Assembly (NCBI GenBank): GCA_900319225.1 | Contig: ONNV01000004.1 | Coordinates: 62,001 to 126,000, forward strand | Direction: 5' to 3' | Source: an uncultured Prevotellaceae bacterium | GTDB taxonomy: Bacteria; Bacteroidota; Bacteroidia; Bacteroidales; Bacteroidaceae | Length of the DNA stretch: 64,000 nucleotides | In this document: positions 1-10,190 of the stretch, piece by piece | Layout of the letters: the number at the start of each line of letters is the position of its first letter | How positions within the stretch are numbered: the stretch's first letter is position 1 | Made by a program: the position numbers and the translations under genes | The notes under the pieces: model-generated | Seen by the model: only the letters and a program-made list of their open reading frames with translations | What the model was told of the DNA's origin: nothing | The model's database searches: none

Positions 1-2
1 AG

Positions 3-2393
3 ATAGTAGGTGGCCAGGCTGACGGCGTGATAACCCTGGTAGACGCCTCCACAGCCCAGGCCCGTGACAAACGCGGCGCTTTGGGATACCCCGGCGGATA
101 TTATGAAATCCGTGCCTACACCAACTACATGCTCAACTTCAACCCCGAGACCATATTCTCCCGCGTATTCGCCGTCTATGAGTTGCCCGAGAAAGACGGC
201 AACTACTATGCCGAGACCCCGGTAATAAAACTGCGTAAGGCCGAACCCTCCGATCCCCGCCCCAAGACAGAGAAACTACCCAAGATAAACTGCGCGTTCT
301 ACCCCGAAGGCGGCCACCTGATAGCAGACCGTCCCAACCACGTAGCCTTCAAGGTAACCGATAACACCGGCCTGGGCATAGATGCTCAAGGCACAGTGGA
401 CGGAACAGACATAACAGTCAGCACCATCCATGACGGCATGGGCTCCTTCACCGTCACCCCCGGAGACCGCCGCATCAGCATAACCCTTACAGTAAAAGGC
501 AAGACACACACATTCACATTACCACAAACAGAGCAGGAGGGCGTAAGCCTGCAGGCCTGCACCAGCCCGACAGACAGCCTGACCCTGCAGATAAGCAGCA
601 CCCCCACACTAAGCGGCAAACCCCTTGGCATGGCCCTCACCTGCAGGGGTGAGATAGTAGACTTCTGCACCATAGAAACCGGGCATGGCAACACCCGTAT
701 CACCCGCTCGATGGACGGCATCCCCGAAGGCGTCTGCCGCATCAACATCTTTGACACCGACGGCACCCTGTACGCCAGCCGCGCCATATACCACCACAGC
801 CAAACCATGCAAACACCCCACTTGGAAGTAACCCCCGACAAAGACAATTACTCACCATTTGAAAAGATAAACCTTAAGTTCCAATTGCTGGACGGTCGTG
901 GCAACCCCTTCCGTGACCGATTCTGCCTCTCCGTACGTGACACCCGCGGGCAGGACAACCTGCTGGCTGATGACCTACGTACATCCATGCTCCTCTCATC
1001 CGACCTGAGAGGATACATAGAGAACCCATCGTGGTACTTTGACACTAACGATGCAGAGCGTGACGCCGCCCTTGACCTCTTGATGCTGGTACAGGGCTGG
1101 GAGCGTTATGACTGGCAGACCATAACCGGCCAGAAAGAGTTCACAGAACGCCACCGCGTAGAGAAATCACTCACCCTCAACGGGTGGGTGATGAACTCAT
1201 CGGGCAGCAAACCCGTGGAGGGCATAGAAGTGCTGGGTGCCCTGATGCCGGCAGACAAGACCCTCACGGAGACCTACAACTGCAAGACAGACTCCAACGG
1301 ATATTTTGGGTTTGACATTGGCGCTGAGTTCTATGACAAAGCCAGACTGTCAATAGACGCCCATATAACCAAGAAACGTCTGTTAGGAGCCGGCGCCCGC
1401 ATAGTGTTTGACCGCTCCATGTTCCCGGCCATCCGTGCCTACCAGCCCCAGGAACTGATATTCAGTAGCCGTCAGGAAGACCGCAAGTCAGGAAGTGGCA
1501 GTACGCAGAAAACTGAAGATGACAATCTGCCCACCGTTATAAATGAGAATACCGGCCTGCTGCTACCCGATGTGGATATTGATGATGAACGAATGTATGT
1601 GGATTACTTTACGTTCACGGCATATGATGTATCCAAGGAGGTTGAGATGGAATTGGATAAAGGCGAATACTCTACTACCCTTTATACCTATCTGCTTGAA
1701 AAGGGCTATGATGTATTAAGAATGACAAATTTCAAATTAATGGATCAGTACCGTTCAATGACGAAAGAATTAATAGCTACATGGATCAACGGATATGAAC
1801 CTTTTTTCTACTTTCACGACAGCCAACGGTTTATATACATCAGTCTGTTTGATGATACCATCACGGCAGAACAAGATGTAACGGATCCGCTTGAAATAGA
1901 TACAAGGGATATAACGAGTATTCTGGTATATGACCGTCCTGTATACGTTCAGGATATACAACGGATATGTCCGCTGTTTGCAAACAGTCCCTATTATAAT
2001 ATCTTTATGGATTCACTTGTCAGTAGGGTTGATAGCGGTATTACCTCTATGACAGAGGCTATGAACCATCGTAGAATAGTGGTGGATATATGCGTCAAGG
2101 ATGGACGTGACCTGACTACCAGGTCTGAGCTGTTCAACCTGAACAAACGCGTTACCACAGTTGACGGTTATTCCCGTCCATATCAGTTCTACGCTCCGGA
2201 GTATCCTGACGGCCCGGTGTTCGGTGACGTTGATTACCGCCGCACACTTTACTGGAATCCCAACGTAATTACGGACACCGATGGTCAGGCCACCGTTGAA
2301 TTCTATAATAACTCCATTACCAGGCATTTCAATATATCGGCCGCAGGTATGACATCATCGGGAATCCCATACATACTGGATAAGGATTGGTAG
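3..2393 (+). CDS. Large MG2/carboxypeptidase-regulatory-like surface protein, 5'-truncated by the window
   Basis: The reading frame is open from base 3, so the N-terminus lies outside the window. A GTG at 27 is in frame but is unlikely to be the start because coding continues upstream. The roughly 795 visible residues contain macroglobulin-like beta domains (a CAFYPEGGHLIADRPN segment early on), a typical MLVQGWERYDW segment near residue 355, a carboxypeptidase-regulatory-like fold around 380-450, and a plug-like segment (LPDVDIDDERMYVDYFTF) near 510-530. The end, DTDGQATVEFYNNS, is typical of the family's last beta domain. Such proteins are periplasmic or outer-membrane proteins of Bacteroidetes with no firmly assigned reaction. 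A terminator-like hairpin follows. Codon usage shifts from C-ending codons to AT-richer ones near position 1500. Confidence 0.75.
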   Translation: MVGGQADGVITLVDASTAQARDKRGALGYPGGYYEIRAYTNYMLNFNPETIFSRVFAVYELPEKDGNYYAETPVIKLRKAEPSDPRPKTEKLPKINCAFYPEGGHLIADRPNHVAFKVTDNTGLGIDAQGTVDGTDITVSTIHDGMGSFTVTPGDRRISITLTVKGKTHTFTLPQTEQEGVSLQACTSPTDSLTLQISSTPTLSGKPLGMALTCRGEIVDFCTIETGHGNTRITRSMDGIPEGVCRINIFDTDGTLYASRAIYHHSQTMQTPHLEVTPDKDNYSPFEKINLKFQLLDGRGNPFRDRFCLSVRDTRGQDNLLADDLRTSMLLSSDLRGYIENPSWYFDTNDAERDAALDLLMLVQGWERYDWQTITGQKEFTERHRVEKSLTLNGWVMNSSGSKPVEGIEVLGALMPADKTLTETYNCKTDSNGYFGFDIGAEFYDKARLSIDAHITKKRLLGAGARIVFDRSMFPAIRAYQPQELIFSSRQEDRKSGSGSTQKTEDDNLPTVINENTGLLLPDVDIDDERMYVDYFTFTAYDVSKEVEMELDKGEYSTTLYTYLLEKGYDVLRMTNFKLMDQYRSMTKELIATWINGYEPFFYFHDSQRFIYISLFDDTITAEQDVTDPLEIDTRDITSILVYDRPVYVQDIQRICPLFANSPYYNIFMDSLVSRVDSGITSMTEAMNHRRIVVDICVKDGRDLTTRSELFNLNKRVTTVDGYSRPYQFYAPEYPDGPVFGDVDYRRTLYWNPNVITDTDGQATVEFYNNSITRHFNISAAGMTSSGIPYILDKDW

Positions 2394-2433
2394 TAAGTTA
2401 TGAGTTGGTGAACATTTTTAGGTTTAGTTTGGG

Positions 2434-2467
2434 AAAGCGGGTCCGGATTTGTCTGGCCCGCTTTTTT
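2434..2467 (+). terminator. Rho-independent terminator after the MG2-type gene
   Basis: A hairpin with stem AAAGCGGG/CCCGCTTT is followed by a T-run, 40 bp after the stop codon of the upstream gene. Confidence 0.7.
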
Positions 2468-2501
2468 AGGCATAATAGTGATGGAATTGGGATTTTATTC
2501 G

Positions 2502-2509
2502 TATGTTTG
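2502..2509 (+). promoter_or_regulatory. Bacteroidetes -7 box upstream of the first esterase
   Basis: TATGTTTG fits the Bacteroidetes sigma-ABfr -7 consensus TAnnTTTG and lies 49 bp before the start codon of the esterase gene. No convincing -33 element is visible. Confidence 0.5.
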
Positions 2510-2558
2510 CAGAACGTGTGTGTTTGATTTAACCTTAACAATACTATAACTTAAACAA

Positions 2559-3815
2559 ATGAAGAAAATTATCCTTTCCCTCATGGCGCTCGCTACAGTA
2601 TCAGCGTACGCCCAGTTCGGAGGCCGCGGCCAGGGTAACCCCACCGTTCCTTCAGTAACCGAGAACGTAACTGAAGATTTCAAACCTGCTCTCAACAACC
2701 AGGCAAATCACCAGTATCCTATGGTAAACTCACAGCGTATGGTTCGCGCCCAGATATCGGCCCCCAACGCTACTTCTGTAGGACTTGACATAGACGGTAA
2801 GATCTACTCAATGACCAAGAACGAGAATGGTGTATGGACCGGTACTTCTGCACCCCAGGATCCCGGTTTCCACTATTATCAGCTCAATATTGACGGTGCA
2901 AGTGTACCTGATCCCGGAAGCCTCTACTATTATGGCGCAAGCCGTTGGGGCAGCGGTATCGAGGTTCCGTCTGATGATCAGGATTTCTGGCAGGTTAAGA
3001 ACGTACCGCAGGGTAGCATGAATGAGGTTTACTACTACTCATCAGTTACCGAGAAGATGCGTCACTGCTACATCTATTTCCCCAATGAGTACTACACCAA
3101 CCCCACCAAGAAGTTCCCGGTTCTGTACCTGATGCACGGAATGGGTGAGAACGAGCACGGTTGGGCAGAGCAGGGTCATACCGCTCAGATCATGGATAAC
3201 CTGATTGCTGAGAAGAAGGCTGTTCCGTTCATCATCGTTATTGATTGCCTCGATGCTCAGGCTGCAGGTCAGCAGGGTGGCATGGGCGGCTTTGGCGGCC
3301 AGCGTCCCGGCGGTCCGTCTGCTGATGCTCAGGCTCCTCAGGGTCAGCGTCCTCAGGGCCAGGGTGGCCAGCGTCGTATGGGCGGCTTTGGCGGCGGTTT
3401 CATGATGGGTGGCGCATTCCAGGATGTACTCATCAAGGATATCATCCCCATGGTTGAGAAGAACTACCGTGTAATTGCCGATACAGAGCACCGTGCTATG
3501 GCCGGTCTGTCAATGGGTGGTATGACCACTCACTCAGTAACTTTGGCTAATCCTACCACATTCTCATATGTAGGTATGTTCAGCGGTGGTACATTCAGCG
3601 TATCTGAGCTTGAGAACAATGATGACTTCAAGAAGACCAACAAGGCTCTGTTTATGAGCTGCGGCGGTAAGGAGAACATGGGCGTTATGGAGGCTGCCGA
3701 GAATCTTAAGAAGATTGGCATCAATGCCACCGGTTACATATCAGAGGGTACAGCTCACGAGTGGCACACATGGCGCCGCAGTCTGTATCAGTTCCTGCAG
3801 CTCTGCTTCAAATAA
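2559..3815 (+). CDS. Secreted CE1-like esterase (esterase D family) with N-terminal E-set domain
   Basis: 418 aa with signal peptide MKKIILSLMALATVSAYAQ. Residues about 45-135 form an Ig/E-set domain like those preceding bacterial feruloyl and acetyl esterases (APNATSVGLDIDGK, GFHYYQLNIDG). The alpha/beta-hydrolase domain follows, with LYLMHGMGENEHGW, nucleophile elbow GLSMGG (Ser318) and the C-terminal catalytic His in GTAHEWHTW (His400). A Gly/Gln/Pro-rich stretch ([16 protein letters not shown]) is inserted near residues 240-285, before the nucleophile. The family hydrolyses ester side groups on plant polysaccharides; feruloyl versus acetyl specificity cannot be read here. It is 29 bp upstream of a paralogue and in a cluster with a GH43 enzyme, which supports a role in xylan or arabinan breakdown. 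Confidence 0.85.
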   Translation: MKKIILSLMALATVSAYAQFGGRGQGNPTVPSVTENVTEDFKPALNNQANHQYPMVNSQRMVRAQISAPNATSVGLDIDGKIYSMTKNENGVWTGTSAPQDPGFHYYQLNIDGASVPDPGSLYYYGASRWGSGIEVPSDDQDFWQVKNVPQGSMNEVYYYSSVTEKMRHCYIYFPNEYYTNPTKKFPVLYLMHGMGENEHGWAEQGHTAQIMDNLIAEKKAVPFIIVIDCLDAQAAGQQGGMGGFGGQRPGGPSADAQAPQGQRPQGQGGQRRMGGFGGGFMMGGAFQDVLIKDIIPMVEKNYRVIADTEHRAMAGLSMGGMTTHSVTLANPTTFSYVGMFSGGTFSVSELENNDDFKKTNKALFMSCGGKENMGVMEAAENLKKIGINATGYISEGTAHEWHTWRRSLYQFLQLCFK

Positions 3816-3832
3816 TGTATCACCTTTTTTAA

Positions 3833-5098
<1,266 letters not shown>

Positions 5099-5122
5099 TC
5101 TGAATAGCGGATTTATGTTTAT

Positions 5123-5154
5123 GCAACCGGCTCTTTTGGGGCCGGTTGTTTTTT
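5123..5154 (+). terminator. Terminator after the esterase pair
   Basis: Stem CAACCGGC/GCCGGTTG with a short loop is followed by a run of T. It ends the two-esterase transcription unit. Confidence 0.85.
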
Positions 5155-5282
5155 GCCGTTGTGTCAATTTGTACGGCTAATATGAACTTATTTCACTTCT
5201 TTGTTGTAAATTAGCACGCCAAACGTACAAATGTGCAGAGAATCAATTTTTATTATAAACCTAATTTTATCCAAAGTTCACT

Positions 5283-6272
5283 ATGAACAGAAACTTTAAA
5301 TCAATTCTGGCAGTAGGATTAACAGCCGTATTGGTAGGTTGCTCAAACGGTTCAGGTATCGATCCGCAGCGCTACGCCAACAGAAATGTTGATTTTGACC
5401 AGTATTTTACAGAGATTAATGCCGATGCAGCACCGGCTAAACCCGATGAGAAGGGCTTTATCCGTCGTTGGACAATCATTGAGCCAATCAACAAGCCTAA
5501 CAGTGGCAACAGTGGTTTCACTGACAGCTACATTCTGACAGAGCTCACAAAAGAGTATTTCAAGGGCCAGTTCTCTAATGATATCAAATCACTGCCCAAA
5601 ACCGGTGATCAGGTTGTTGTAGAGACCGAGGCTCCCCGCGCCGGTGGCCGTGGTGGTTTTGGCGGTTTTGGTGGCGGTGCTCCCCAGGGTGCCGGTCAGG
5701 CTCGTCCTCAGGGCGCTCCCGGTCAGGCTCGTCCTCAGGGCGCTCCCGGTCAGGCTCGTCCTCAGGGTGCTCCCGGACAGGCTCGTCCTCAGGGTGCTCC
5801 TCAGGGTGGATTCGGCGGTTTTGGTGGTGGCATGATGGGTGGTGCTCCCGCAGCTGCTCCTGCTCCCCAGATGGTAAAGGATACCCTTACTTGGCACTCA
5901 GTTGACAGCAAGCTGTTCAACATCAAGCTTATCCGTTTTGCTACCAATACATCAAACGGAAAGAAGCGTTATGGTCTTATTTTCAACGCTTTCACAGTTA
6001 TCAACTGCGATCAGGATATGCCTAACGTACGTCTGGCTGCCGGTTCAAACGCATCATCAATATGGTGGGTTAACGGTGAGAAGGTCCTGACTCTGCAGGC
6101 TGACCGCCGTATGGTTGCTGATGACGGTATGTCAAAGCGTATCACCCTTAAGAAGGGTAAGAACCTGGTTCGTGTAGCTGTTATCAACGGCCCGGGTATG
6201 AGCGATATGTGCATGCGTTTCTATAACGAGGATGGCTCTATCGTTAAGAACATAACCATAACTAACAACTAA
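5283..6272 (+). CDS. Lipoprotein with GQARPQGAP tandem repeats and a C-terminal beta-sandwich-like domain
   Basis: 329 aa. The lipobox VLVGC places the lipidated Cys at residue 20. About 120 residues lead to a Gly-rich segment and four exact 9-residue repeats of GQARPQGAP type (near 138-173), then another Gly/Met stretch and Ala/Pro-rich linker. The C-terminal 130 residues (WHSVDSKLFNIKLIRF, IWWVNGEKVLTLQADRR, GKNLVRVAVINGPG) look like the galactose-binding-like beta-sandwich often appended to polysaccharide enzymes. I see no catalytic motif. It lies between CE1 esterases and a GH43 gene and ends 16 bp before the latter, so it may be a surface carbohydrate-binding or scaffold component. Function unassigned. 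Confidence 0.65.
   Translation: MNRNFKSILAVGLTAVLVGCSNGSGIDPQRYANRNVDFDQYFTEINADAAPAKPDEKGFIRRWTIIEPINKPNSGNSGFTDSYILTELTKEYFKGQFSNDIKSLPKTGDQVVVETEAPRAGGRGGFGGFGGGAPQGAGQARPQGAPGQARPQGAPGQARPQGAPGQARPQGAPQGGFGGFGGGMMGGAPAAAPAPQMVKDTLTWHSVDSKLFNIKLIRFATNTSNGKKRYGLIFNAFTVINCDQDMPNVRLAAGSNASSIWWVNGEKVLTLQADRRMVADDGMSKRITLKKGKNLVRVAVINGPGMSDMCMRFYNEDGSIVKNITITNN
5694..5801 (+). repeat. Four tandem 27-bp repeats inside the lipoprotein gene
   Basis: Copies at 5694-5720, 5721-5747, 5748-5774 and 5775-5801 encode GQARPQGAP (the last copy reads GQARPQGAP with silent changes). The first two are identical and the later ones differ by a few third-position changes. The repeat keeps frame, so copy-number change would lengthen or shorten the linker without a frameshift. 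Confidence 0.95.
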
Positions 6273-6288
6273 TTAATTGGATCATAAT

Positions 6289-7749
6289 ATGAAAAAGATA
6301 TTTCAGATGGGCTTGGTAGCCCTTGTTTCAGTCTCAATGTCTGAAACAGTTATGGCTCAGATCGGTGCTCCTTTCATTCACGATCCTGCCACAATTGCAG
6401 AGTGCGACGGTAAGTACTACACCTGGGGTACAGGCGGTTCAGGCCTTGTATCAGAAGACGGTTGGGTATGGACCAGCGGTGAGCGTATTCCTAACGTAGG
6501 TGCTGCTCCTGATATGATTAAGATAGGTGACCGTTACCTTCTTGCATATTCAACCACCGGTGGTGGTCTGGGTGGCGGCCACGCAGGTACTATCGTAACT
6601 TGCTTTGGTAAGACTCTGGATCCCAAGTCTCCGGATTATGGATTCCCCCCTGCTGCTGAGCGTATCACTGTTGCTCACTCAGAGGTTGATGAGGATTGCG
6701 ACGCTATCGATGCCGGTCTTATCATGACCCCTGAGGGCCGTCTGTTCGTAACATTCGGTACATACTTCGGCTTTATCCGTATGACTGAGCTTGATCCTAA
6801 GACTGGTGCCCGTCTGGACACTCTGGCTGAGGATATCAACATCGCTGTTGACTGCGAGGCTACAACAATGATCTATCATGATGGTTACTACTATCTGCTG
6901 GGTACTCACGGTACCTGCTGCGATGGTATCAACTCTACATATAACATCGTTTGCGGCCGTTCAACCAGCCCCACAGGTCCGTTCATTGACAACGTAGGCC
7001 GTGATATGGTTGAAGGTGGTGGTAAGATGGTTCTTGGTGCCCGTGACGGTTATACCGGCGCTGGTCACTTTGGCCGTACCATCATTGAGGATGGTGTTGA
7101 GAAGATGTCATTCCACTGGGAGGCTGACTACTATCAGAGTGGTCGCAGCACCCTGGCTATCCTTCCTATCGTATGGCGTAACGGCTGGCCTGAGGCTGGT
7201 TACAACGTAAAGCCCGGTGTATATGAGATTGAGTCAGAGCGTCGTGGCTATGCTCTTGAGCTGGCTACAGAGTACGTTCGTATGGCTGGCGGTCGCGGTA
7301 TGGGCGGCATGTTCGGCGGCGGACAGCAGCAGGCTAACACCACCATTCCTTTCCAGAAGCTGGAGGATGTGATTGGCAACTGGCCTAAGGGTAACATTGA
7401 CGTTCGCGTATTTGACTATCAGTTCCGTCCCAACCAGAAGTGGGAGCTTGTAGCTATGGATGAGGGTACTCTTGGTACTCCGTACTACAAGATTGTCATT
7501 GCCGGTACCAACCGCGCTCTGGCTGCTACTGCTGGTAAGGAGCTCACCACAGTTCCTGAGTTCACAGGTGCACCTGAGCAGCTCTGGAGCATTGACCAGC
7601 TTATTGATGGTACCTACCGTATCTGCCCCAAGGCCGTTCCCGGTACCGATGAGAAGGTTTGCCTTATCTCAATTGGTGACTCAAACGCTTCACTTGGCAA
7701 GTTTGATTTCAACGATGTAAACTGCAAGTGGAACTTCCGTCAGTATTAA
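6289..7749 (+). CDS. Secreted glycoside hydrolase family 43 enzyme (arabinanase/arabinofuranosidase-like)
   Basis: I chose ATG 6289 (MKKIFQMGLVALVSVSMS), giving 486 aa with a signal peptide ending at VMAQ; an in-frame TTG at 6277 is less likely. The five-bladed propeller catalytic residues of GH43 are visible: base Asp32 in FIHDPA, pKa-modulating Asp141 in DAIDAGL and acid Glu190 in VDCEATT. HGTCCDGINSTYN resembles endo-arabinanase-type active sites. A Gly/Met/Gln-rich insert (GGRGMGGMFGGGQQQ) near residue 340 separates the catalytic part from a C-terminal domain rich in W and Y that resembles a ricin-type or beta-sandwich binding module. It is 16 bp after the repeat lipoprotein, followed by a terminator, so it ends the hemicellulose cluster. 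Exact substrate (arabinan or arabinoxylan) is inference. Confidence 0.85.
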   Translation: MKKIFQMGLVALVSVSMSETVMAQIGAPFIHDPATIAECDGKYYTWGTGGSGLVSEDGWVWTSGERIPNVGAAPDMIKIGDRYLLAYSTTGGGLGGGHAGTIVTCFGKTLDPKSPDYGFPPAAERITVAHSEVDEDCDAIDAGLIMTPEGRLFVTFGTYFGFIRMTELDPKTGARLDTLAEDINIAVDCEATTMIYHDGYYYLLGTHGTCCDGINSTYNIVCGRSTSPTGPFIDNVGRDMVEGGGKMVLGARDGYTGAGHFGRTIIEDGVEKMSFHWEADYYQSGRSTLAILPIVWRNGWPEAGYNVKPGVYEIESERRGYALELATEYVRMAGGRGMGGMFGGGQQQANTTIPFQKLEDVIGNWPKGNIDVRVFDYQFRPNQKWELVAMDEGTLGTPYYKIVIAGTNRALAATAGKELTTVPEFTGAPEQLWSIDQLIDGTYRICPKAVPGTDEKVCLISIGDSNASLGKFDFNDVNCKWNFRQY

Positions 7750-7769
7750 TATCATATTGACTTTCAGAT

Positions 7770-7800
7770 AAAAAAGAGGCCCGCGTGGGCCTCTTTTTTT
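7770..7800 (+). terminator. Terminator after the GH43 gene
   Basis: AAAAAGAGGCCC/GGGCCTCTTTTT hairpin with A and T tracts on both sides, 21 bp after the GH43 stop. It is likely bidirectional. Confidence 0.9.
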
Positions 7801-7810
7801 ATTGCTGTTG

Positions 7811-7841
7811 TTTGATTTTACGGAAATATGCAGTAATATTG
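7811..7841 (+). promoter_or_regulatory. Promoter of the Mfa2-like lipoprotein gene
   Basis: TTTG at 7811-7814 and TAATATTG at 7834-7841 are separated by 19 nt, close to the Bacteroidetes -33/-7 arrangement. The start codon is about 100 bp downstream. Confidence 0.55.
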
Positions 7842-7939
7842 CATCGGATACAAGCTGATTCGGTACACTGGGACAGAGTTCACCCCGTGTGCCGATTTTT
7901 TTGTTTGCATTCTAATAACCATTTTAAAACTAACTGACT

Positions 7940-8911
7940 ATGAGAAAATTAGCCATGAGGCCGTCTTCTGCCTTAAAGAAGACAAGAGAGTGTTCACTGA
8001 GTTTACTTACTTGTGTCATGATGGGTGCCCTTGTTTGCTCTTGTTCTGACCGAATTCATGTGATTCCGGATGAGGCTGTCCCTAAGCCAAAGCCAAATGT
8101 CAGGATATCTGTCAACACGATTGAGCAGATTCCGTTTGGAGGGACCAAAAGCTCTGTACAGGATGTCTGTACCAAACTGACGTATGCCCTGTTCACGGGA
8201 GTATCGGACGGGGGCACTAAGGAGATGCAGGTTACACAGAAACTGGGGGTGGATTCTGTTTTCGGCACGATTCAGTTGAATCTTAGCGTGGGGCGTCACT
8301 ATCTGGCTGTTATAGGTGAGAAAGGCGGTGAAGGTACGCCGTCGGTTGCACTTAATGATCCTACCAAGGACCTTCCGTATACAGTCAGATTCAAATCTGA
8401 GAACAAGTCAGGCCCCAAGGTGGTAGATACATTCCACTACTTTGCGGAGATAGAGGTCTTGCCAGGTGAGAATGATTATGCCATAGATCTTTCCCGTTCA
8501 GTTGCCATGTTCAGGCTCAAACTTACAAATCCTGTTCCGTCACAAGTCACCAAGTTAAGATTTGATTTTAACAACGGCAGTAACAGCCTTGACCTGATAT
8601 CTGGTAAGGGGTGTGTAAAAATGTCTAAGGGTGATTATGTGGATATGACCGCTGATCCCGGTAAAACGGAATTTGAAGTTTATACATTCCCTTATCTTGA
8701 CAAAGACAAAATGAAAATGACAGTTACCGCATATGACAAATACAACAACAATCTGGCGGAACTGGCATTGGATAACGTGCCTTTGACGGTTAACCGCATA
8801 TCGCAATATACAGGTGACCTGTTCAAGGACGGTTGTAAGGAGTATGCTCAGGGTGGATTCCCCATTCAGATAAATGATGAGTGGGATGGAATTGATCCCG
8901 GGACATTCTGA
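7940..8911 (+). CDS. FimB/Mfa2-family fimbrial anchor-like lipoprotein
   Basis: 323 aa. An extended N-terminal region precedes a lipoprotein signal ending ALVCSCSD, with the acylated Cys around residue 34-36; a start at the Met encoded at 7955 is also possible. The body shows the two beta-sandwich pattern of FimB/Mfa2 proteins (VRISVNTIE, LSVGRHYLAVIG, SRSVAMFRLKLTN, LFKDG near the end). In Porphyromonas and Bacteroides such proteins anchor or terminate type V fimbriae at the outer membrane, but here no fimbrillin or other fimbrial gene is adjacent: the neighbours are a GH43 gene upstream and a convergent DUF5715 gene 6 bp downstream. It may therefore be a solitary family member. Confidence 0.65.
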   Translation: MRKLAMRPSSALKKTRECSLSLLTCVMMGALVCSCSDRIHVIPDEAVPKPKPNVRISVNTIEQIPFGGTKSSVQDVCTKLTYALFTGVSDGGTKEMQVTQKLGVDSVFGTIQLNLSVGRHYLAVIGEKGGEGTPSVALNDPTKDLPYTVRFKSENKSGPKVVDTFHYFAEIEVLPGENDYAIDLSRSVAMFRLKLTNPVPSQVTKLRFDFNNGSNSLDLISGKGCVKMSKGDYVDMTADPGKTEFEVYTFPYLDKDKMKMTVTAYDKYNNNLAELALDNVPLTVNRISQYTGDLFKDGCKEYAQGGFPIQINDEWDGIDPGTF

Positions 8912-8917
8912 CCGGTC

Positions 8918-10099
8918 TTAGCGAACGGTAATGTGAAGGCAGGTCTGCTTTTTCTCGTATTTTACGTAACAGCGGCCCTGCTTTTTCATATCATATGCCA
9001 CCTGATAGAGTATCTGGCGCATCTTGTCTACCGATGCCTTCTTGCCTACATCGGGGGTGGAGTAGGTAAAATATGATATGTCAAATGTGGTACCGTAGCA
9101 GTGGCAGGAGTTCTCGGTCGAGTTCACGTTGGTCTTGCGCAGTTGGCGTACGGTCTCCTGGGTTCTGAGAACGCTGGTCACTGTGAATCGGTGACCACGG
9201 TTGTAGCCGCGGTTAAAGAGTGAGTCCTGGAATGCACGTCCCATATCCTCCAGTAGTTTGGCTGCCTTGGGCACCAGATATGGCACGGAATGGGTCAGCT
9301 TCTGGACATCATAATACTGGTTGGGACTGATGTGTACCAGATGGCGGTCAGTCTCTGCCTCAGTGGTTGTAATGGGATTCTTGAGTCCGTTGCGCCGGGC
9401 TGCCTCCAGCTGAATGTCATTCAGGTCATTGAACAGACGGTCATACTGGCGTACGGGCTCACGATGGTCAGAGTTGTGGTTGATCTCACCCTCATCCAGA
9501 TACTGCTGGATATCGGCCCCCTGGGATGAGAGTGAACCTGTAAGGCGGTAGCTGCCCATAATGAGCAGTACCACAAGTGCAGCGGGGATTATCATGCAGA
9601 GCAGGAACACCAGGCTGTTTACTGATTCCAGACGGAATATGCGTTTAATGAGACTGCCGTACCAGCGCAGGAATGATGTGAAACAGGCCTCGATGGCGAA
9701 TCCCCACAGTGGCATTATGGTTACAGAGAACTTGAATCCCAGCAGGGTGGAGCCTCCGTATCCGTAAAAGCCGCCGGCACGCAGCAAGACTACCATAAGT
9801 ATGGTGTAGGCTATGGCAGTAGCCCATTTTATCCATTTGACAGTGATCCTGCGCCACAGGAAAAACTGAGCGGCGCCGGTTATGAAACACATCACCCATA
9901 TCATTGCCGTATAGAGCCCCGGTGCCGCATCGCCCTCAGGGACGAACCATCGGCCTATGGAGTGGGTAATAAGATACAGAATGGTGGAGAGCAGAATGAA
10001 ACGGATGGTCCTTATCTTGCTGGCCATACGGTCCTTGTTGTTGCCGCGGTAAGCTGACTGACCGCTCTCCTGAACGGGTGTTGTATTGTTTTTTTCCAT
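8918..10099 (-). CDS. Polytopic membrane protein with C-terminal DUF5715/M15-peptidase-like domain
   Basis: 393 aa. Residues about 25-185 hold roughly five hydrophobic helices (FILLSTILYLITHSIGRW, FVLLCMIIPAALVVL-like segment near 160-183), followed by a soluble region. The C-terminal 170 residues carry the motif SVLRTQETVRQLRK then NSCHCYGTTFDISY, matching the SxHxxGxxxD zinc-site pattern of VanY/MepA-type (M15) peptidases and DUF5715 proteins, and end in CLHITVR with another possible ligand His. This predicts a peptidoglycan- or peptide-cleaving domain facing the periplasm, tethered by an unusually large membrane part. Hydrolase activity is inferred from the motif only. A -7 box lies 9-16 bp upstream. 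Confidence 0.65.
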   Translation of the reverse strand: MEKNNTTPVQESGQSAYRGNNKDRMASKIRTIRFILLSTILYLITHSIGRWFVPEGDAAPGLYTAMIWVMCFITGAAQFFLWRRITVKWIKWATAIAYTILMVVLLRAGGFYGYGGSTLLGFKFSVTIMPLWGFAIEACFTSFLRWYGSLIKRIFRLESVNSLVFLLCMIIPAALVVLLIMGSYRLTGSLSSQGADIQQYLDEGEINHNSDHREPVRQYDRLFNDLNDIQLEAARRNGLKNPITTTEAETDRHLVHISPNQYYDVQKLTHSVPYLVPKAAKLLEDMGRAFQDSLFNRGYNRGHRFTVTSVLRTQETVRQLRKTNVNSTENSCHCYGTTFDISYFTYSTPDVGKKASVDKMRQILYQVAYDMKKQGRCYVKYEKKQTCLHITVR

Positions 10100-10107
10100 T
10101 TGTGCGG

Positions 10108-10115
10108 CAAATTTA
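10108..10115 (-). promoter_or_regulatory. -7 box for the DUF5715 gene (minus strand)
   Basis: Read on the minus strand this is TAAATTTG, an exact TAnnTTTG match just upstream of the start codon, so the transcript would be nearly leaderless. Confidence 0.5.
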
Positions 10116-10159
10116 GCTTATTTACACCTACTGGGAGAATAAACTAGTACCATTTTTTG

Positions 10160-10167
10160 TAATTTCG
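10160..10167 (+). promoter_or_regulatory. Candidate -7 box for ilvE
   Basis: TAATTTCG, one base off TAnnTTTG, lies 24 bp before the ilvE start codon in the divergent intergenic region. Confidence 0.4.
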
Positions 10168-10190
10168 CGGTTGATTCAAAATTTACTGAT

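Noticed and set aside
5694-5801. Possible CRISPR array
   Set aside because: The units are contiguous with no spacers and encode an in-frame peptide repeat.
5589-5897. Minus-strand and other-frame repeats of Thr/Ser/Arg/Leu type over the tandem repeat
   Set aside because: They result from reading the 27-bp repeat in other frames.
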